A DNA stretch of 64,000 bases from Mangifera indica (Eukaryota > Streptophyta > Magnoliopsida > Sapindales > Anacardiaceae): assembly GCF_011075055.1 (NCBI RefSeq), contig NC_058147.1, forward strand, positions 9,610,001-9,674,000. Direction: 5' to 3'. Each line of letters starts with the position of its first letter. Positions within the stretch are counted from its first letter, which is position 1. Shown here piece by piece: positions 22,640 through 33,939 of this stretch. The translations under genes and the position numbers were made by a program. The notes beneath the pieces were generated by a model. It made no database searches. It was not told where the DNA came from and saw nothing but the letters and a program-made list of their open reading frames with translations.

Positions 22640-23276
22640 TTGTTTTTTTATTGAGTTTTGAGTCATTTGACTTTTAAGGGAGTGAACTGCCATAGGATAG
22701 GAGGAGTAAATCTAGTAACGGGTTTATTGGTAGATTTAGTGAATCTAGTGAGCTATAGACAATTGGATAGCTGTGGTGATGGTATTGAATCTGTCTGAAT
22801 AAACGGGATGTTGGGACGGAGGAGTTCCGGAAAACCCCAATCTCATACCCACAAAGAACAAATTCCTTCCTCGTTTTCTCTCTATCTCGATGGAGAAAAT
22901 TTTCCCAACTTGTACCCATGATTCGACTAGTACCTGATATCAATTTTTTTTTTTAATGATTTATTTGTACTTTAAAGATTTTCTATTAACTAGCTATTAC
23001 AAAAGCAACATAATTACTATTCACTACATAAATTTCATTTATGAGATATAGAAATTTGTCATTGTGGTATGGTCTAAAGAATACAAATTTAAAATTTGTC
23101 AGTTCATTGTCAAAGTACAGTAACAATCACTACATGATTGCATAATGCATGATACATATGACAACTAGTAAAGGTATTGATCGATATTCTTGCCATTAGC
23201 TTACAAATGCGAAGAAACAATTGGAATTCAACGTTTCTGCTTTTTGAGATAAGCAACACCAAACAACAAATCAAGG
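22640..23276. other. Upstream region of the DUF616 gene, no recognised gene
   Basis: This holds the distal promoter and an AT-rich spacer up to the first MULE-type element. A short minus-strand open frame at about 22943-22674 lacks any recognised domain and I do not call it a gene. Confidence 0.5.
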
Positions 23277-23285
23277 TATTGGAAA

Positions 23286-24095
23286 GGTCAGAGGACTATT
23301 TCCCACTTAAAGTATCCTCTAGTCTCAAAGTTTTCGTTCTTTAACTTTAAAAATCTCATTTATTCATTTATGGATAATTAAAATTAACAAAACTCTAACC
23401 CCTTAAAATTTGATCTCTTTCTCCCCTCCCATCTCCCCTTTTAAACCCTAAAAACAAATTATTTTTCTCATAGGCCAAGTTTTAAAAGATAGTTTTTCCC
23501 CCTTTAGCGTCAATCCCTAGTGTCATTGTTGGCGATAAAAATTTCTTAATGCATTATCATGCTCCAACGATCTCTCTCCCCTCCTTTAAAATGTCGACTG
23601 ATGTTGATCTAATCTGAAAAGACGTAGAGCTTCATCAGGAGACGAAGCTCTTTATCTTCCCAAACAGAGTTGAGATATTCGTCTTTATCTAAGAAGACAA
23701 AGAGTTTTGTCTCTCGATGAAGCTCTTCATCTTTTTAGACTATATTTGCATCGATCAATGTTCCAAAAGAGGGGAGAGAGATCGCAAAGTATGGCGATGC
23801 GTTGGGGAATCTTCATCATCGATGATGACATCGAATTTAGAACTAGGGATTGAAAACTAAACCTTAAGGGGGGAAAATATCATTTTTTTTTAAACTTGGC
23901 CTAAAGGAAAAATTTTTAATTTTTAGGTTTTTGGGGGAGAGGGAGAAAGAAGATTAAATTCATAGATGAAATAATGATTTGACCATTAAAACTAACAAAC
24001 TTAACTCTCCATAGGTGGGTGTTTGAGATTTTTATAGTTAAGGAGTGGAAACTTGACAGTAGAAGATACTTTGGGTGGGAAAAAGTCCTTTGGCC
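23286..24095. mobile_element. MULE-type inverted-repeat element, copy 1
   Basis: The left end is GGTCAGAGGACTATTTCCCAC, the right end GGGTGGGAAAAAGTCCTTTGGCC. It is flanked by near-perfect 9-bp direct repeats TATTGGAAA (23277-23285) and TGTTGGAAA (24096-24104). Long complementary arms (for example AAATTTGATC and CCCTTTTAAACC against their inverses) surround a centre made of GAAGCTCTTCATC/GACGAAGCTC-like words. It encodes nothing. The 9-bp duplication fits the Mutator superfamily. Confidence 0.75.
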
Positions 24096-24557
24096 TGTTG
24101 GAAACCTTGAAAAGGAAAATGTAGACTGCCCAATTTGAAACAGCAAAAACAAGTTTTTAATGGTCGTCTTGTTAACCATTTTGTTTGCAACGAAACTAGA
24201 AGAATGTGCACTGAATTTGAATTATGAGGAAAAACCTTTGCTGAAGTATTTATCCAACACAATCTCTTGTAAGAAAGAAATAAAAATTCTAAGATCTATC
24301 CTTTTTAGTTTTAGATTTAGATCTGTGTTGGAGTTGATACCATCAGTACGAATAGAAATGCTAGTTCAAATTTCAATAAGAATTCTAGCTCTTACTATTT
24401 ATATATTTCACTTAATAGTATTTTATTTTTAATTTTTAATTATAATAATACATTATTATTTATATATAAAAAATATATATATAGTACTACTCATACATAA
24501 TTTGTATTTCAAATGGTGGCATACATATTACTAAATAAATGAAAGGTTTTTTTCTAA

Positions 24558-25417
24558 GGCCAAATGACTTATTCCCACCTAAGTTTTGATGTGCTCCTTA
24601 AATTACATTTACAAGATTTGAAAAACTTAAAGTCACACCTATGGGTTAACTATTAAACTTTTTTGTTAAAGATAGAGAAAAAATTATTATTTTACTAATA
24701 ATATTAAAAAAATATAAAACTTATTATATTTTTCTTTTAAATTTTAAAAACTAACAACTTTACCCTCTATCTAAAGTTTTCTAACTTTTAAAAGTAACAT
24801 TTTCCCCCCAAATCCTAAAGTTTATTTTCTTCTACTTTCCGACCATTTGCGACAATGTTTCAACACCCTACCTTCACTAGCGACAAGGCAAGTAGGACGA
24901 TAAAGGCAAGTAAGACGATAAAGGCTTCATCTTAACTATGACGAAAACAAGGCCTTCATTGTCATTAAGATGAATTAGACGATTCATTGTCTGATTTGTC
25001 TTTTGGATGATGAAGGCTTCGTCATCTAAACAAAGCCTTTGTCATCTAAACAAAGCCTTTGTCATCCCAATTGTCTTGTTGTCGACAAAGGTAGAGTGTT
25101 GTCATCCATTGTCGACAACGGAGTAAGAACCAAAACTGGCCTTTGAAAAATTGAAAGGGATTTTGAAACCTTAGGGGGAAAAAGTGATTTTTTACAAAAC
25201 TTACTCTAAGAGAAATATTAGTTTTTCAAATTAAAGGGAGGAAAATGATATAAATTTTTAAGATTTTAAGATTTATTAATAAAATAACAATTTTATTTTT
25301 ATTTTTAATAAAAAATTTTAATAATAGTTAATTTATAAGTGAGATTTTAGGTTTTTTAAATTTTACAGGTTTATAATTTTAAAAACATATTAAAATTTGA
25401 GTGAAAAATAACCCTGC
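24558..25417. mobile_element. MULE-type inverted-repeat element, copy 2
   Basis: The left terminus GGCCAAATGACTTATTCCCACC is a clear family member; the right end (GAGTGAAAAATAACCCTGCC) has drifted. The arms match in reverse (ACTAACAACTTTACCCTC against its complement). The centre contains GACGATAAAGGC, then GATGAAGGCTTCGTCATC and two copies of AAACAAAGCCTTTGTCATC. No convincing 9-bp target duplication remains. Confidence 0.65.
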
Positions 25418-25529
25418 CATCTTTTTAATTTAAAAAAAAAATTAACACGAATATAGAAATATTGTATCCAAACAGAGCCTCAATTAAAACACTATTGGCT
25501 ACAATCTAAGGTCAGCGTTAGGCTTTTGA

Positions 25530-25625
25530 TCCTAGTTTTTGCTGTGTCCCAGTCCAGTCATTTTTATTTATATTTTTCATTCTTCCTCCTCTCTTGTTGG
25601 CAAGTGGGAGCTCCTCTATTCAGGT
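25530..25625 (+). other. Possible 5' untranslated exon of the mTERF gene
   Basis: The pyrimidine-rich stretch ending GCTCCTCTATTCAG is followed by a donor-like GTATCAAC at 25624. It would be a leader exon spliced to the ATG exon at 27978. This is suggested only by position and composition; transcript data would be needed. Confidence 0.25.
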
Positions 25626-26870
25626 ATCAACTCTCTCTCTTTCTCTACAATATTTTGATTCATTTGAGCATTCAATTTCATCACCTGCGCTGTTCTGCAA
25701 ACGAGAAAGAGAAATCCGGGTTAAAGAGGTGTCTTCTTTAGGAATATAGCAAGTTGAGAGTTGTGCTATTCGTTTATTAATTGAATGAAAAGGGTTTGGC
25801 TCTTGAGAGCTCTGAAGCAAAAACTTTAGACCTTTTATGGGCTTAAGTTCTTGGTATTTAATGTAGCATCATCAAATTGTTGATCCTGGTGGTGGGTTTT
25901 TTATTTTTGTTGTTCTTTTAATCTGTTCAATGTTTAGTTGTGAATATTACTTTTATTGCATCATCAACTCTCTGTCTCTCTGTCTCTCTCTCTCTCTCTA
26001 CAATATTCTGATTCTTTTGAGCTTTTAATTTCTTCATATGCTGTGTTCTTATATTTATTTTAACTTGTTGCTTCATAGAATAAGCCGAGAAATTTATTTT
26101 AAGTTGTGATTTTGTGATGCTGAAGTTTATTGTGTTTGATTGTTAATGTTGTAACTTAGGTTTTGCATTCTTAAATTAACCCACCATAATGACTATAAAT
26201 GCAAAATTGGAAAAGCAGTAAAAGAAATAAAGCAAGTAAAGAAGAATAACAGAAGAAATTTATTGTGGTTTGGCAATCAATCAATTACCTACATCCACTT
26301 TAAGGGCAGCAAGATTAATCCACTATGCCAGAGAAAGTATTACAAAGTCTTAGCAAAAAATTGCTTACAAAACCAAAACTCACTGACCTGAACCTTCTCT
26401 GTCAATTCTCCTCTCTCGCTCTTTGTTCTCACACACTAGCACACACACAAACCCTTACGGTCAGCAAGCAACACGTATGCCATATTCTCACCTTGTTGCC
26501 TATTGCTGCTGCAACAAGGTTGTATAACCTCTTCCTTTTCTTCATCGGCCGAACCTGTTTTGCCTAACAATAGAAGGTGAGATAACCTAGCTGTTTCATT
26601 TGCTTCAGTGTAATGAAGGGTCAAAGTGCTGAGTCAACAAGTTGACTCCACTGGTTTAACGAGACTGCCTGCCATGCGCCATGTCACCACAGTTAATTAA
26701 ATGATAAGGGTCTTGACTCTAGAGAGCTAAAAAGCCAAATTTTAAAACTTTTTGGGTTTAATTGTTGGTACTTCATGAAGCATCTTTTCAAGTTGTTTAA
26801 TGCTGTAAGTGGGGTTTTTTCCCCCCCTTTTTTATCAGTTAAAAGTTTTAGTTGAATTGGATACTCTTAG
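25626..26870. repeat. Diverged duplication in the mTERF 5' region, second copy interrupted
   Basis: 25626-25700 (ATCAACTCTCTCTCTTTCTCT, ACAATATTTTGATTC) matches 25962-26045 (ATCAACTCTCTGTCTCTC, ACAATATTCTGATTC). 25790-25930 (AAAGGGTTTGGCTCTTGAGAGCT, GTTCTTGGTATTTAATG) matches about 26702-26830 (AAGGGTCTTGACTCTAGAGAGCT, TTGTTGGTACTTCATG). A unit of about 340 bp was duplicated, and the second copy was later split by sequence at about 26165-26695. Confidence 0.6.
26165..26695. mobile_element. Probable insertion of unknown class
   Basis: This segment separates the halves of the second duplication copy. It contains AGAAATTTATTGTGGTTTGGCAATC followed by TACCTACATCCACTTTAAGG. Comparable wording (ACACGGTTCAACAATAAAC, CTTACATCTGTGAAGTC) appears at about 62835-62880. 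Ends and target duplication were not determined, so the class is open. Confidence 0.35.
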
Positions 26871-27979
26871 TGTGATAGCTGCTGTTCAATTTGATGTTTT
26901 CCATTTCTTGTGTAGACATAAATTTGTCACCATCTTTGTGGTCAAATCTTTTGAATGAATGTACATGTTTTGTATCTAGTTTTGTTTGTTGATAAATTGA
27001 AACCTATTGTGTTGCCTGTTTGCATGAGAGATAAGAGATGGAAATATGAATAATCACTATAGGAAGTTTGATTTCTTTTGAGACTCCACCTCTTTTTATT
27101 GCCTTCAGTCAATTCATGTGTGATTAAGATAACTAGAGTGGCACTTATGCTCTTCTCAAGTCACATTACAAGGCTCTAGGGGGGATTTTTTTCTTTCCTT
27201 GTCATAAGTCAAGGTGTTTTGGCTGTAATAAAACTTAAAGCATCTCAAGTCTTGTCAACCTCATTTTATAACCTGTACATGTTTTTTTTTTTTCCGCACA
27301 ACAGTGCCCATACGGGATCCGATGTGTAAAATGTTCTATATTATGTCTAATTATAAAGTCAGTTCCATATCTTGATATAATAAATTCTTTAAGCGTTTCT
27401 TACTTACAGGATTATCCCTTGCATGCCTATCTTTTCATTTCATGTCTTGAGGAGCTTTTCCTTTAAAATTGGTGAAGAGAACAATGATGTCCACTCCTGT
27501 TTTGCTCATGTTCTTCTTTCTTCTATGTGAATTAACTAAGCTTTGTCTGTTCAGTGAAGGCTTTTATATGTCAGCCATCCTAAGTTAAAAATAGTACTTC
27601 ATTTATATCATTCTTGTTGGTGATCATAAATGATATATTTTTTTTCATATCCTTGACCAAAGATAAATGAAAAAAGAAATGAAAGAATGATAATAAACAA
27701 AAATAAATAAGCAGTTAACTTTTGCTTTGTGTGCATGATTTTGATCTCATGAAATCTATTTAGAATTTAGGTAGCTTTTTCTGTGCAACAAGTCTACATG
27801 TCAGCAACCTTACATATTAACAAGAATTTGGACAAGGCATATTCTTGCTCAAATTCATGCAGCTAATTTTGATAGTTGGGAAGCCTTTGGAATATTCACC
27901 TAATCAAGAAATCCCATTTTATCTTATTAGTAGCAATCTTTTACACTTGTTCACCATTTTTGTCCTTGATCATGCAGGA

Positions 27980-30900
27980 ATGTTAGGAAAGTTGTTCGCT
28001 TCTTCTCTCTTGACCTTTCATTCTACACCACATTGCGTTACCACTGTAAGCACTTTTTTACACCCGATCCCCAGTTAGTTAATGGACAATTATAATTTGA
28101 CATCCTTTTTGCAGTTTTTGTTGTTCATCAAAGTGTCATTCATACTCAAAACAAAAAATTTCAGAAGCAAGCAAATCTCCCACACTTCACACAACTAAAC
28201 ATGAAATGGATTGAAATAAACGTAACTTCATAATTGAAGAGAAATACAAAACAAAAGCAAAGAAATAAGTTAAGTTCTTGACAAATTCAAGTGCCAATTC
28301 TCTCCTCAAGCCTGGTATTTGAGAGTCTAGGCTCTCCCTCCAAAGGTTTTTCCACAATATTTTTCCGCTTATCCTTCTCTCTCCAATTTTCCCTTTAATT
28401 CTCTCTATTTCCGAAGCCTTCTCTGGTCACGTGTCCCTTCCAACACCCAAATATTTGTTTTTCCAGCGGAGGTGCACTTTAAACCACTCAGGGGTGTAAC
28501 ATTACCCCATCCAACAAAAGCCGCCTTATCCTCAAGGTGGGGAGGAGGAAACTTTGCATTGATTACTTCAAGATCTCCCACTCAGTTGTGCCGCACATCG
28601 CGACATAGATTTGAATAAAGGTGAAGCTTCCTTAATATTTTCTTCTACAAAGCCAAGAAATTATCTTCCTAACTTTCTCAATATCAGGCAACCATCCCCG
28701 TGTCCATCATTTTCTCACAAATTGACCAAGCCTAATAAAAATTTGATCCCATACAAAGAGCTTCAATAGTGAAATAACATGTCTCTTTATTTGCATCACA
28801 TCCAAAATTCCCAAACTTGTTAACTACTTCGAAAGCTATCTTTCCTTTTCTCAACTTGGATTACATCGCTATTGATTCATTGAGAATCGCCACACTCAAG
28901 GTATCATTGTCCTTTCGGCCTATCTCTTTAACCAAATCCCATAACGAATAAGCATTCGGTTTCCTCATACTGCCACATACAAGTCTCACAAGTGCATCAA
29001 CCACACATGTTTTAACCTTAAAATATGGTTGCTTCACAACCCACATACAAAACCCGGTTAAACTCTCACCCAAAACTTGTGGGATTTCAAGTATTTTAGC
29101 CACAAACTCTTTATGTAAATCCAAATCAAAATTCTCAATAATGGACACCACTGAACCATCAACACTACTCACTAACAACGACAATATGTTCTTTAATTTT
29201 TCCACAACAATCTCATATACCTTTTGACTCCACTTCGCCTTCCTCTGCTGGAAAATTACCAATTTCGTTAAACAGGATCAAATTATCAATCTAGGTATCA
29301 ACATTTTCAACTATATCACTATTTTCAATGAAAAGGGCATACTACATGGATATAGGCTTAGTGGTGGGTAAATAGATTGAAACGAAGAGGAGGTTCTGAG
29401 GGAGAGAATGGTGGTGAATTTATGGAAGTTCGAAGATTTGAGAATGTACTTTTTTGAGGTGGATGAAATGGTGGGTCTTTGATTGTGTATCTTCATCTGA
29501 AAGCCATTGGAATTGTAATTGCCGGTCAACACCACACGTTTTCCCCATGTTTGTCGTCAAACCCCAAGGCTCCTATGGTGTTACGTTAGATTGAAGAAAC
29601 CGGGTTGAGTTGGAGTCAGACTGAATGAAACTCTAAGTGGGCAGGTTAAGGTGTAGCTGGGTTCTATTTCTATGTTGGTGAGAGTTACATTGGGCTGCTT
29701 GGAGGATTAATATAAAATGAATGTTGGGTTAGATTTGAAGTAAGAAGAAGCGGGTTGGGGTGTTTCAATGTAGATTTATTTAGGTTGGTTTCGAAAATGG
29801 TTCGGCCTGGTGTGTAAATACTGTTTGGATGAATCCAATTGGGTTTTGGGTTGGGTTTTGAGTTTAGGTACATAGGTTTGGGTCTAAGTGTGAGTGGATT
29901 AGTGGGCTGGATGAGTATTTATAAATTTTGGGCTTGACTGATTTATATTTGGGTTTGATTTGGAAATTAATAAGTGAGATGGAAGTTGGGTTGTGTGTTG
30001 AGTGATATTTGGGCTAGGTTCCAGGTTGGACAATTGAATTGGGAGGATTGTTTTAATAAGAATTAGGTTTGGGTTGGTTTTGTAATTTGATAAGTTGAAT
30101 TGGGTTGGATTCATTTTTGGGTGGCTGCAAAGTATATATGGGCTAGGGTTTTATGAATTGGGTTTGTGGTTATTTAAGGAATTGGGTTGGGTCTGGTTGA
30201 ATGTTAGATTGGTGTTGGATAAAATATTGAGATTGGCTTGGGCTGGAATGATTTGTGGGTTCCTTGGATATTGGGCTCGAGTTTGGAAATAGATTATTGG
30301 GTTGTTGGGCTGGGTTTGGTCACTATAAACACCGTCTTCTTCTTTCTTTTTCATGACTTCTTTGCAGTTCACTGTCCATCACCAGAGAAACCAAGCAATC
30401 AGGCGAATGAACAGAGTCCAACAGCTAAATCTTGCTAGCCATTTTTCCGACGGAACCGACCAATTTATCATTTTGGATTTCCATCAAGTTGTTGTTTCTG
30501 CCTTTTGATCACTAGATTCCACTAATTGGTTCCCAAATATTGCCGATTGCCCCTTCAGGTCGTTGGAATTGGCAATTTCTTCGCCTGAAACTCCCATATC
30601 AACTGAATCAAATTATTCATATCCTGCATTGACATTAGGAACGAATGATGAAATGTTAAGTTGAATTAAATCACTCCATGATAAATAACTCTAAACACAA
30701 TATGTAACTGGTTAGTTTAAAGTTGTTGATTGGTTTTTCAGTGTTTACAAAAATTTATTTCTGAAGTTTTTTGTTATTTCACTTCTTTTCTATGTTGTTT
30801 CTATCTTAAACTGCTGTTCTCTTGAGCTAATCTTATGCTCAAGTGCTCTCTATTCATGTCCCATGACTACCATTTATGTCAGGCTAAATGTGAGGGGGAT

Positions 30901-31906
30901 TGTATGGCAGGGCATAAATAATCACCAAGACATGGAAATGAAATCAGAAATTAGGCAAGGTGTTGATTAATTTTGGCCTACCTTTGCTGAAGGTGATTGT
31001 TGATTGATTAAAACCGATGGGAAATTTGAAGAATCAAGCTTTTTGATACTCGAATAGTCAAAAGCTGTGATCAAACTTCTACTCTAGTCGGAACATTTGC
31101 AATTAATAAATTTAACATCATGAGTTTATACTTCTGACTTTAGATATGCTCACAAAGATTTAGTTAGGGTGTTTTTTTTTCAGTTATTTCAGCTTTTCTC
31201 AATAATTCCTACTTATCTTCAAGTCATCGTATTTGGTAGCTTGGTGTGAGCATGTTGTCTCCTAAATTCTGTACGTGTTTTACCTCATATATATGAAAAT
31301 TGATTTCACTTGTTCAACTTGCAGCCTGATATTCCTACAGCTACCCCTAATAATGTTCTCTCAAATGTGAACTTCTCCAGCGGACTTCCACCAAATCTTT
31401 TCTTGGGTGTGTGTGGCTCCAAAACTTATCATAAGAAATGGGAGATATATTCAACCACACAAATCGAAAGTATTACTTTAAGCGATGAAGAGAGGAAAAA
31501 ATGGGAAGCATGTAGAGAACCTCTCTCTGCATTTGACTTTGATGCTGAAGAAGAAGACAAGATACTTGGAAAAGCATTTGGCCATATCCATTCACCGTAT
31601 TGGAGTGAAGAACGCAAAAGAGAAATCCCCGAGTGTGAAACTGTAAATGAAGTATTAGATTACCTAAGGAACCTAAGCCTTTCCGATGATGATATTCGCA
31701 AACTGCTTAAAAAGTTTCCTGAAGTTATTGGATGTAGTATGGAACATGAGTTGAAGAACAACGTGCAGATCCTGAAAAAGGATTGGGGAATTGAAGGAAA
31801 AACTTTACGGAAACTTCTTCTGCGAAATCCAAAAGTATTAGGCTATAATGTGGACTGTAAGGGTGATTGCATGGCAAAATGTACTCGATGCTGGGTTCGA
31901 TTTTAG
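27980..31906 (+). CDS. mTERF-domain protein, two coding exons
   Basis: Exon A is 27980-28045 (the ATG follows an acceptor GCAG at 27974-27977; donor GTAAGC). Exon B is 31325-31906 (acceptor TTGCAG, stop TAG). Both are in phase 0, giving 215 aa. Exon A encodes MLGKLFASSLLTFHSTPHC, a Ser/Thr/hydrophobic stretch with one Lys and no acid, as expected of an organelle transit peptide. Exon B contains LSDEERKKWEACREPLSAF, then GKAFGHIHSPYW, and mTERF-like helical repeats: LSLSDDDIRKLLKKFPEVIG and KTLRKLLLRNPKVLGYNVDCK. It ends CTRCWVRF. From memory this matches a small plant mTERF-related protein, At4g09620. mTERF proteins bind organellar nucleic acids and affect organellar transcription or splicing; this one has few repeats, so its role is uncertain. 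The start exon is inferred, and a different upstream exon is possible. An AATAAA at 32011 may be the polyadenylation signal. Confidence 0.8.
28160..28620 (-). mobile_element. Decayed antisense Gypsy remnant: end of pol plus LTR
   Basis: Read on the minus strand, 28620-28495 carries a decayed chromovirus C-terminus (FPPPHLEDK, with a frame break just upstream) and then GGGGTAA as polypurine tract. Next comes TGTTACACCCCTGAGTGG at about 28492, which looks like an LTR head in the same arrangement as the intact chromovirus (HLEDK, purine tract, TGTTAG). The LTR body runs down to about 28160 (AATTTGTCAAGAACTTAAC). It lies in the intron of the mTERF gene. The far LTR was not found. Confidence 0.6.
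28861..29251 (-). other. Unrecognised antisense open frame in the mTERF intron
   Basis: A 130-codon minus-strand frame ends in TAA at 28861 and has no ATG near its beginning. It is preceded by an acceptor-like TTTTCCAG, so it could be an exon. The protein has a natural-looking composition: KWSQKVYEIVVEKLKNILSL, VSIIENFDLDLHKEFVAKIL, FKVKTCVVDALVRLVCGSMR. It looks helical and leucine-rich. I do not recognise the family. It sits between Gypsy-like patches (LTR/pol end at 28.2-28.6 kb; Asn/Pro-rich stretch at 29.6-30.3 kb), so it may be a host gene fragment carried by a retrotransposon, a pseudogene or an unrelated nested gene. Confidence 0.35.
29550..30335 (-). repeat. G/T-rich low-complexity stretch, gag-linker-like on the minus strand
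   Basis: The plus strand is a run of TTGGGTT, GGGCTGG and TTTGGGTTGG words. The minus strand reads Asn/Pro/Gln/Ser-rich peptides (NPNPN, QTQPN, NITQHTTQ) broken by stops. The intact chromovirus has a similar Asn/Pro linker in Gag. In that reading this is the expanded and decayed gag linker of the antisense Gypsy remnant. Confidence 0.4.
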
Positions 31907-32740
31907 ATCCCTTGATTGTTTCAACTATACTTTTCCTACACAAAGAGAGAATTATCACTTTATGAAGCATTGCCACAACTTCAATTTATTTGTAAGTTCA
32001 AAATATTTCCAATAAAACTCATTAAGTTATATCTAGTGTAAAAAAATGGAAAGAAATTTTGAAGTTAGGATTCTTCTCCAGTACTTTGTAAATCTTAATT
32101 ATGTTTAGAGTTTCATATAGATATGTTATATTAGTGATAAAATATCATCTTCATGAACTAGAAATAGGGGAAAAAAAGTATTCCTGTCGAAAAGAAGAAA
32201 ATTCTCTAAGTATCATTTTCACTTTTCATTTGAAGTAACAAAGGATTAATGGTGTGAAAATTGTGTTATTTGGTTATGTTTCTAAGTTATGTCTGCCAAT
32301 GATATATACCGCTAATTTATACAGTCGTTTTTGTTGTTGGGTTGAAATAAAGGACTTTCGTTTTTGGTTTGTTTCATCAATAAAATGAAACAATAAACAA
32401 ATTTCATTTTCAACATGAAACATCTGTTGTTAAAGTTGTTTGCACCCACCCATGCATTTCATCTTCAAATTGATGTGTTCATTGTCCCAAACTAATTAAC
32501 ATGGGGCTTCCAATCACACATTATGTAGCATAAAATATATATTTGATAAGAAGTAATATCACATTTATAAACAAATTTTACTTATTTATTTATATAAATT
32601 GACGTAAAAACATATATTAAATGTTTTTCAAATAAGTATTTAAAAAAAAATATAATCACATCACCTAATTATTTGATGCCATATGAGTTTGTATGAATAT
32701 GGTAAGTAAGATTTATTTTCAAATATAATTTTATTTATAT
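31907..32740 (+). other. 3' flank of the mTERF gene, no further gene
   Basis: AT-rich DNA with the likely 3' UTR (AATAAA at 32011-32016) and then an unremarkable spacer up to the Copia remnant. No element ends were seen. Confidence 0.5.
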
Positions 32741-32745
32741 GATAT

Positions 32746-33015
32746 TGTTGCATGTCTGGTGGATTTTTCACCAAATGCCGCAAAGTTTGAAAATTAGGTG
32801 GGAATGCAAAAAGAAGATGAAATTAGTCAATTAAAGGGGGTGGGGGTTTGGGTTGTGGTGGGGGTTTTGTATATACGCATTTTTACTTCATCCGAATTTT
32901 GCAGCTCTCTTTCTCTCCTCTCCTCTCAATTCTTTTACTTAAATAATATTATCTTTCTCTCCATTATTCCTTAATCTCTTTATTTTTCTATAGGGGCTTA
33001 ATTAAATTTATAACA
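32746..33015 (+). repeat. 5' LTR of the gutted Copia element
   Basis: 270 bp. It matches 36911-37190 except that the region around the TATATAAAG box of the 3' copy is replaced by a G-rich stretch (32836-32864). It ends TTTATAACA and is followed by TATTATCAACACGAT, the probable primer-binding region. Confidence 0.85.
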
Positions 33016-33174
33016 TATTATCAACACGATTAGTTCAGGTATATTATAATTTTTTTCATTATATCGTTCTACTGCTTGTATATTGCAAATACAAATATCT
33101 CAGTTATAATGTCTTAGTTGTCTTTTAATTTTTATTGTTCTTCTATTTAATTTTTCATTTATAATTATATCCTA

Positions 33175-33590
33175 TTTGCAACCCGAGGTTTACAAAATTA
33201 TAAATATAGACCTAAAGTCTTGAAACTCTTGAATCTACACCTAAAGTCTGGAATTTCATAAAATCTAGACTCGAAATCCTAAATATTATTTATAACCTGA
33301 AGTTTACAACATTTTGAATTTGGACCTGAAGTCTTGAATATCATGAATCTGAATCTGAAATCTTTTGTAACCCGAAGTTTACAAAATTATGAATTTAGAC
33401 CTGAAGTCATGAATCTCACTTGTAACTTGAAGTTTACAAAAACATAAATCTGGGTCAAAAGTCTTGAATATTATTTAAATATTTATATGTATTGTTATTA
33501 TAACAATTGTATAATATTTATTTTTATTATAATAATTGTATCCGATTTATAATCTGAAGTTTGTAAAATCGTGAGAATATATATATGGGC
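33175..33590 (+). repeat. Degenerate minisatellite in the Copia leader
   Basis: At least five degenerate units share GTAACCCGAAGTTTACAAAAT and GACCTGAAGTCTTGAAT, separated by AT-rich linkers, at about 60-120 bp intervals. There is no coding potential. The array sits in the 5' untranslated leader of the element. Confidence 0.7.
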
Positions 33591-33599
33591 CCAAAGTCC

Positions 33600-33868
33600 C
33601 AAGTTTCATAAAAATGGAAACTATAACTGAATTTTATTAAAGGAATAGAAGGCAAGCCTCGGAAATAAAACAAGAAGCAAGAAAGCTTTAGAGTGAAGAT
33701 GTGTATGTGTACATGATAATGAAGGTGATGGGGCTTTATATAGACAATTCACCACCCCCTAATATTGACTGAATTTCATCTCCTTCCTACATTCCCACTT
33801 GATTTTCTAGCCTCCATACTTATTGCCTTCCCACATATTTTTTCCAAATTTGTTGCATGTCTGGTGGA
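33600..33868 (-). repeat. Inverted partial LTR inside the Copia remnant
   Basis: The stretch GGGGCTTTATATAGACAATTCACC ... TTGACTGAATTTCATCTCC ... CATTCCCACTTGATTTTC is the reverse complement of the LTR interior seen at 36940-37060. It ends at TTTGTTGCATGTCTGGTGGAT, which reads in the direct orientation of an LTR head. It therefore looks like an inverted LTR fused to a direct LTR head through the shared TTGCATG/CATGCAA hairpin. Confidence 0.65.
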
Positions 33869-33939
33869 TATATCCTTCACAGTTAATTTATTAGTCTGAT
33901 TTAGCTCTGTATCGACATGTCGCCACTAGAACAGAATCA

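Noticed and set aside
29550..30335. Interstitial telomere-like array
   Set aside because: TTGGGTT-type words recur, but not in a regular 7-bp TTTAGGG register. A gag-linker origin fits better.
30880..30915. Short similarity to the end of the mTERF exon
   Set aside because: About 18 of 21 bases around TGTGAGGGGGATTGTATGGCA resemble 31857-31877, but nothing around it matches, so chance is likely.
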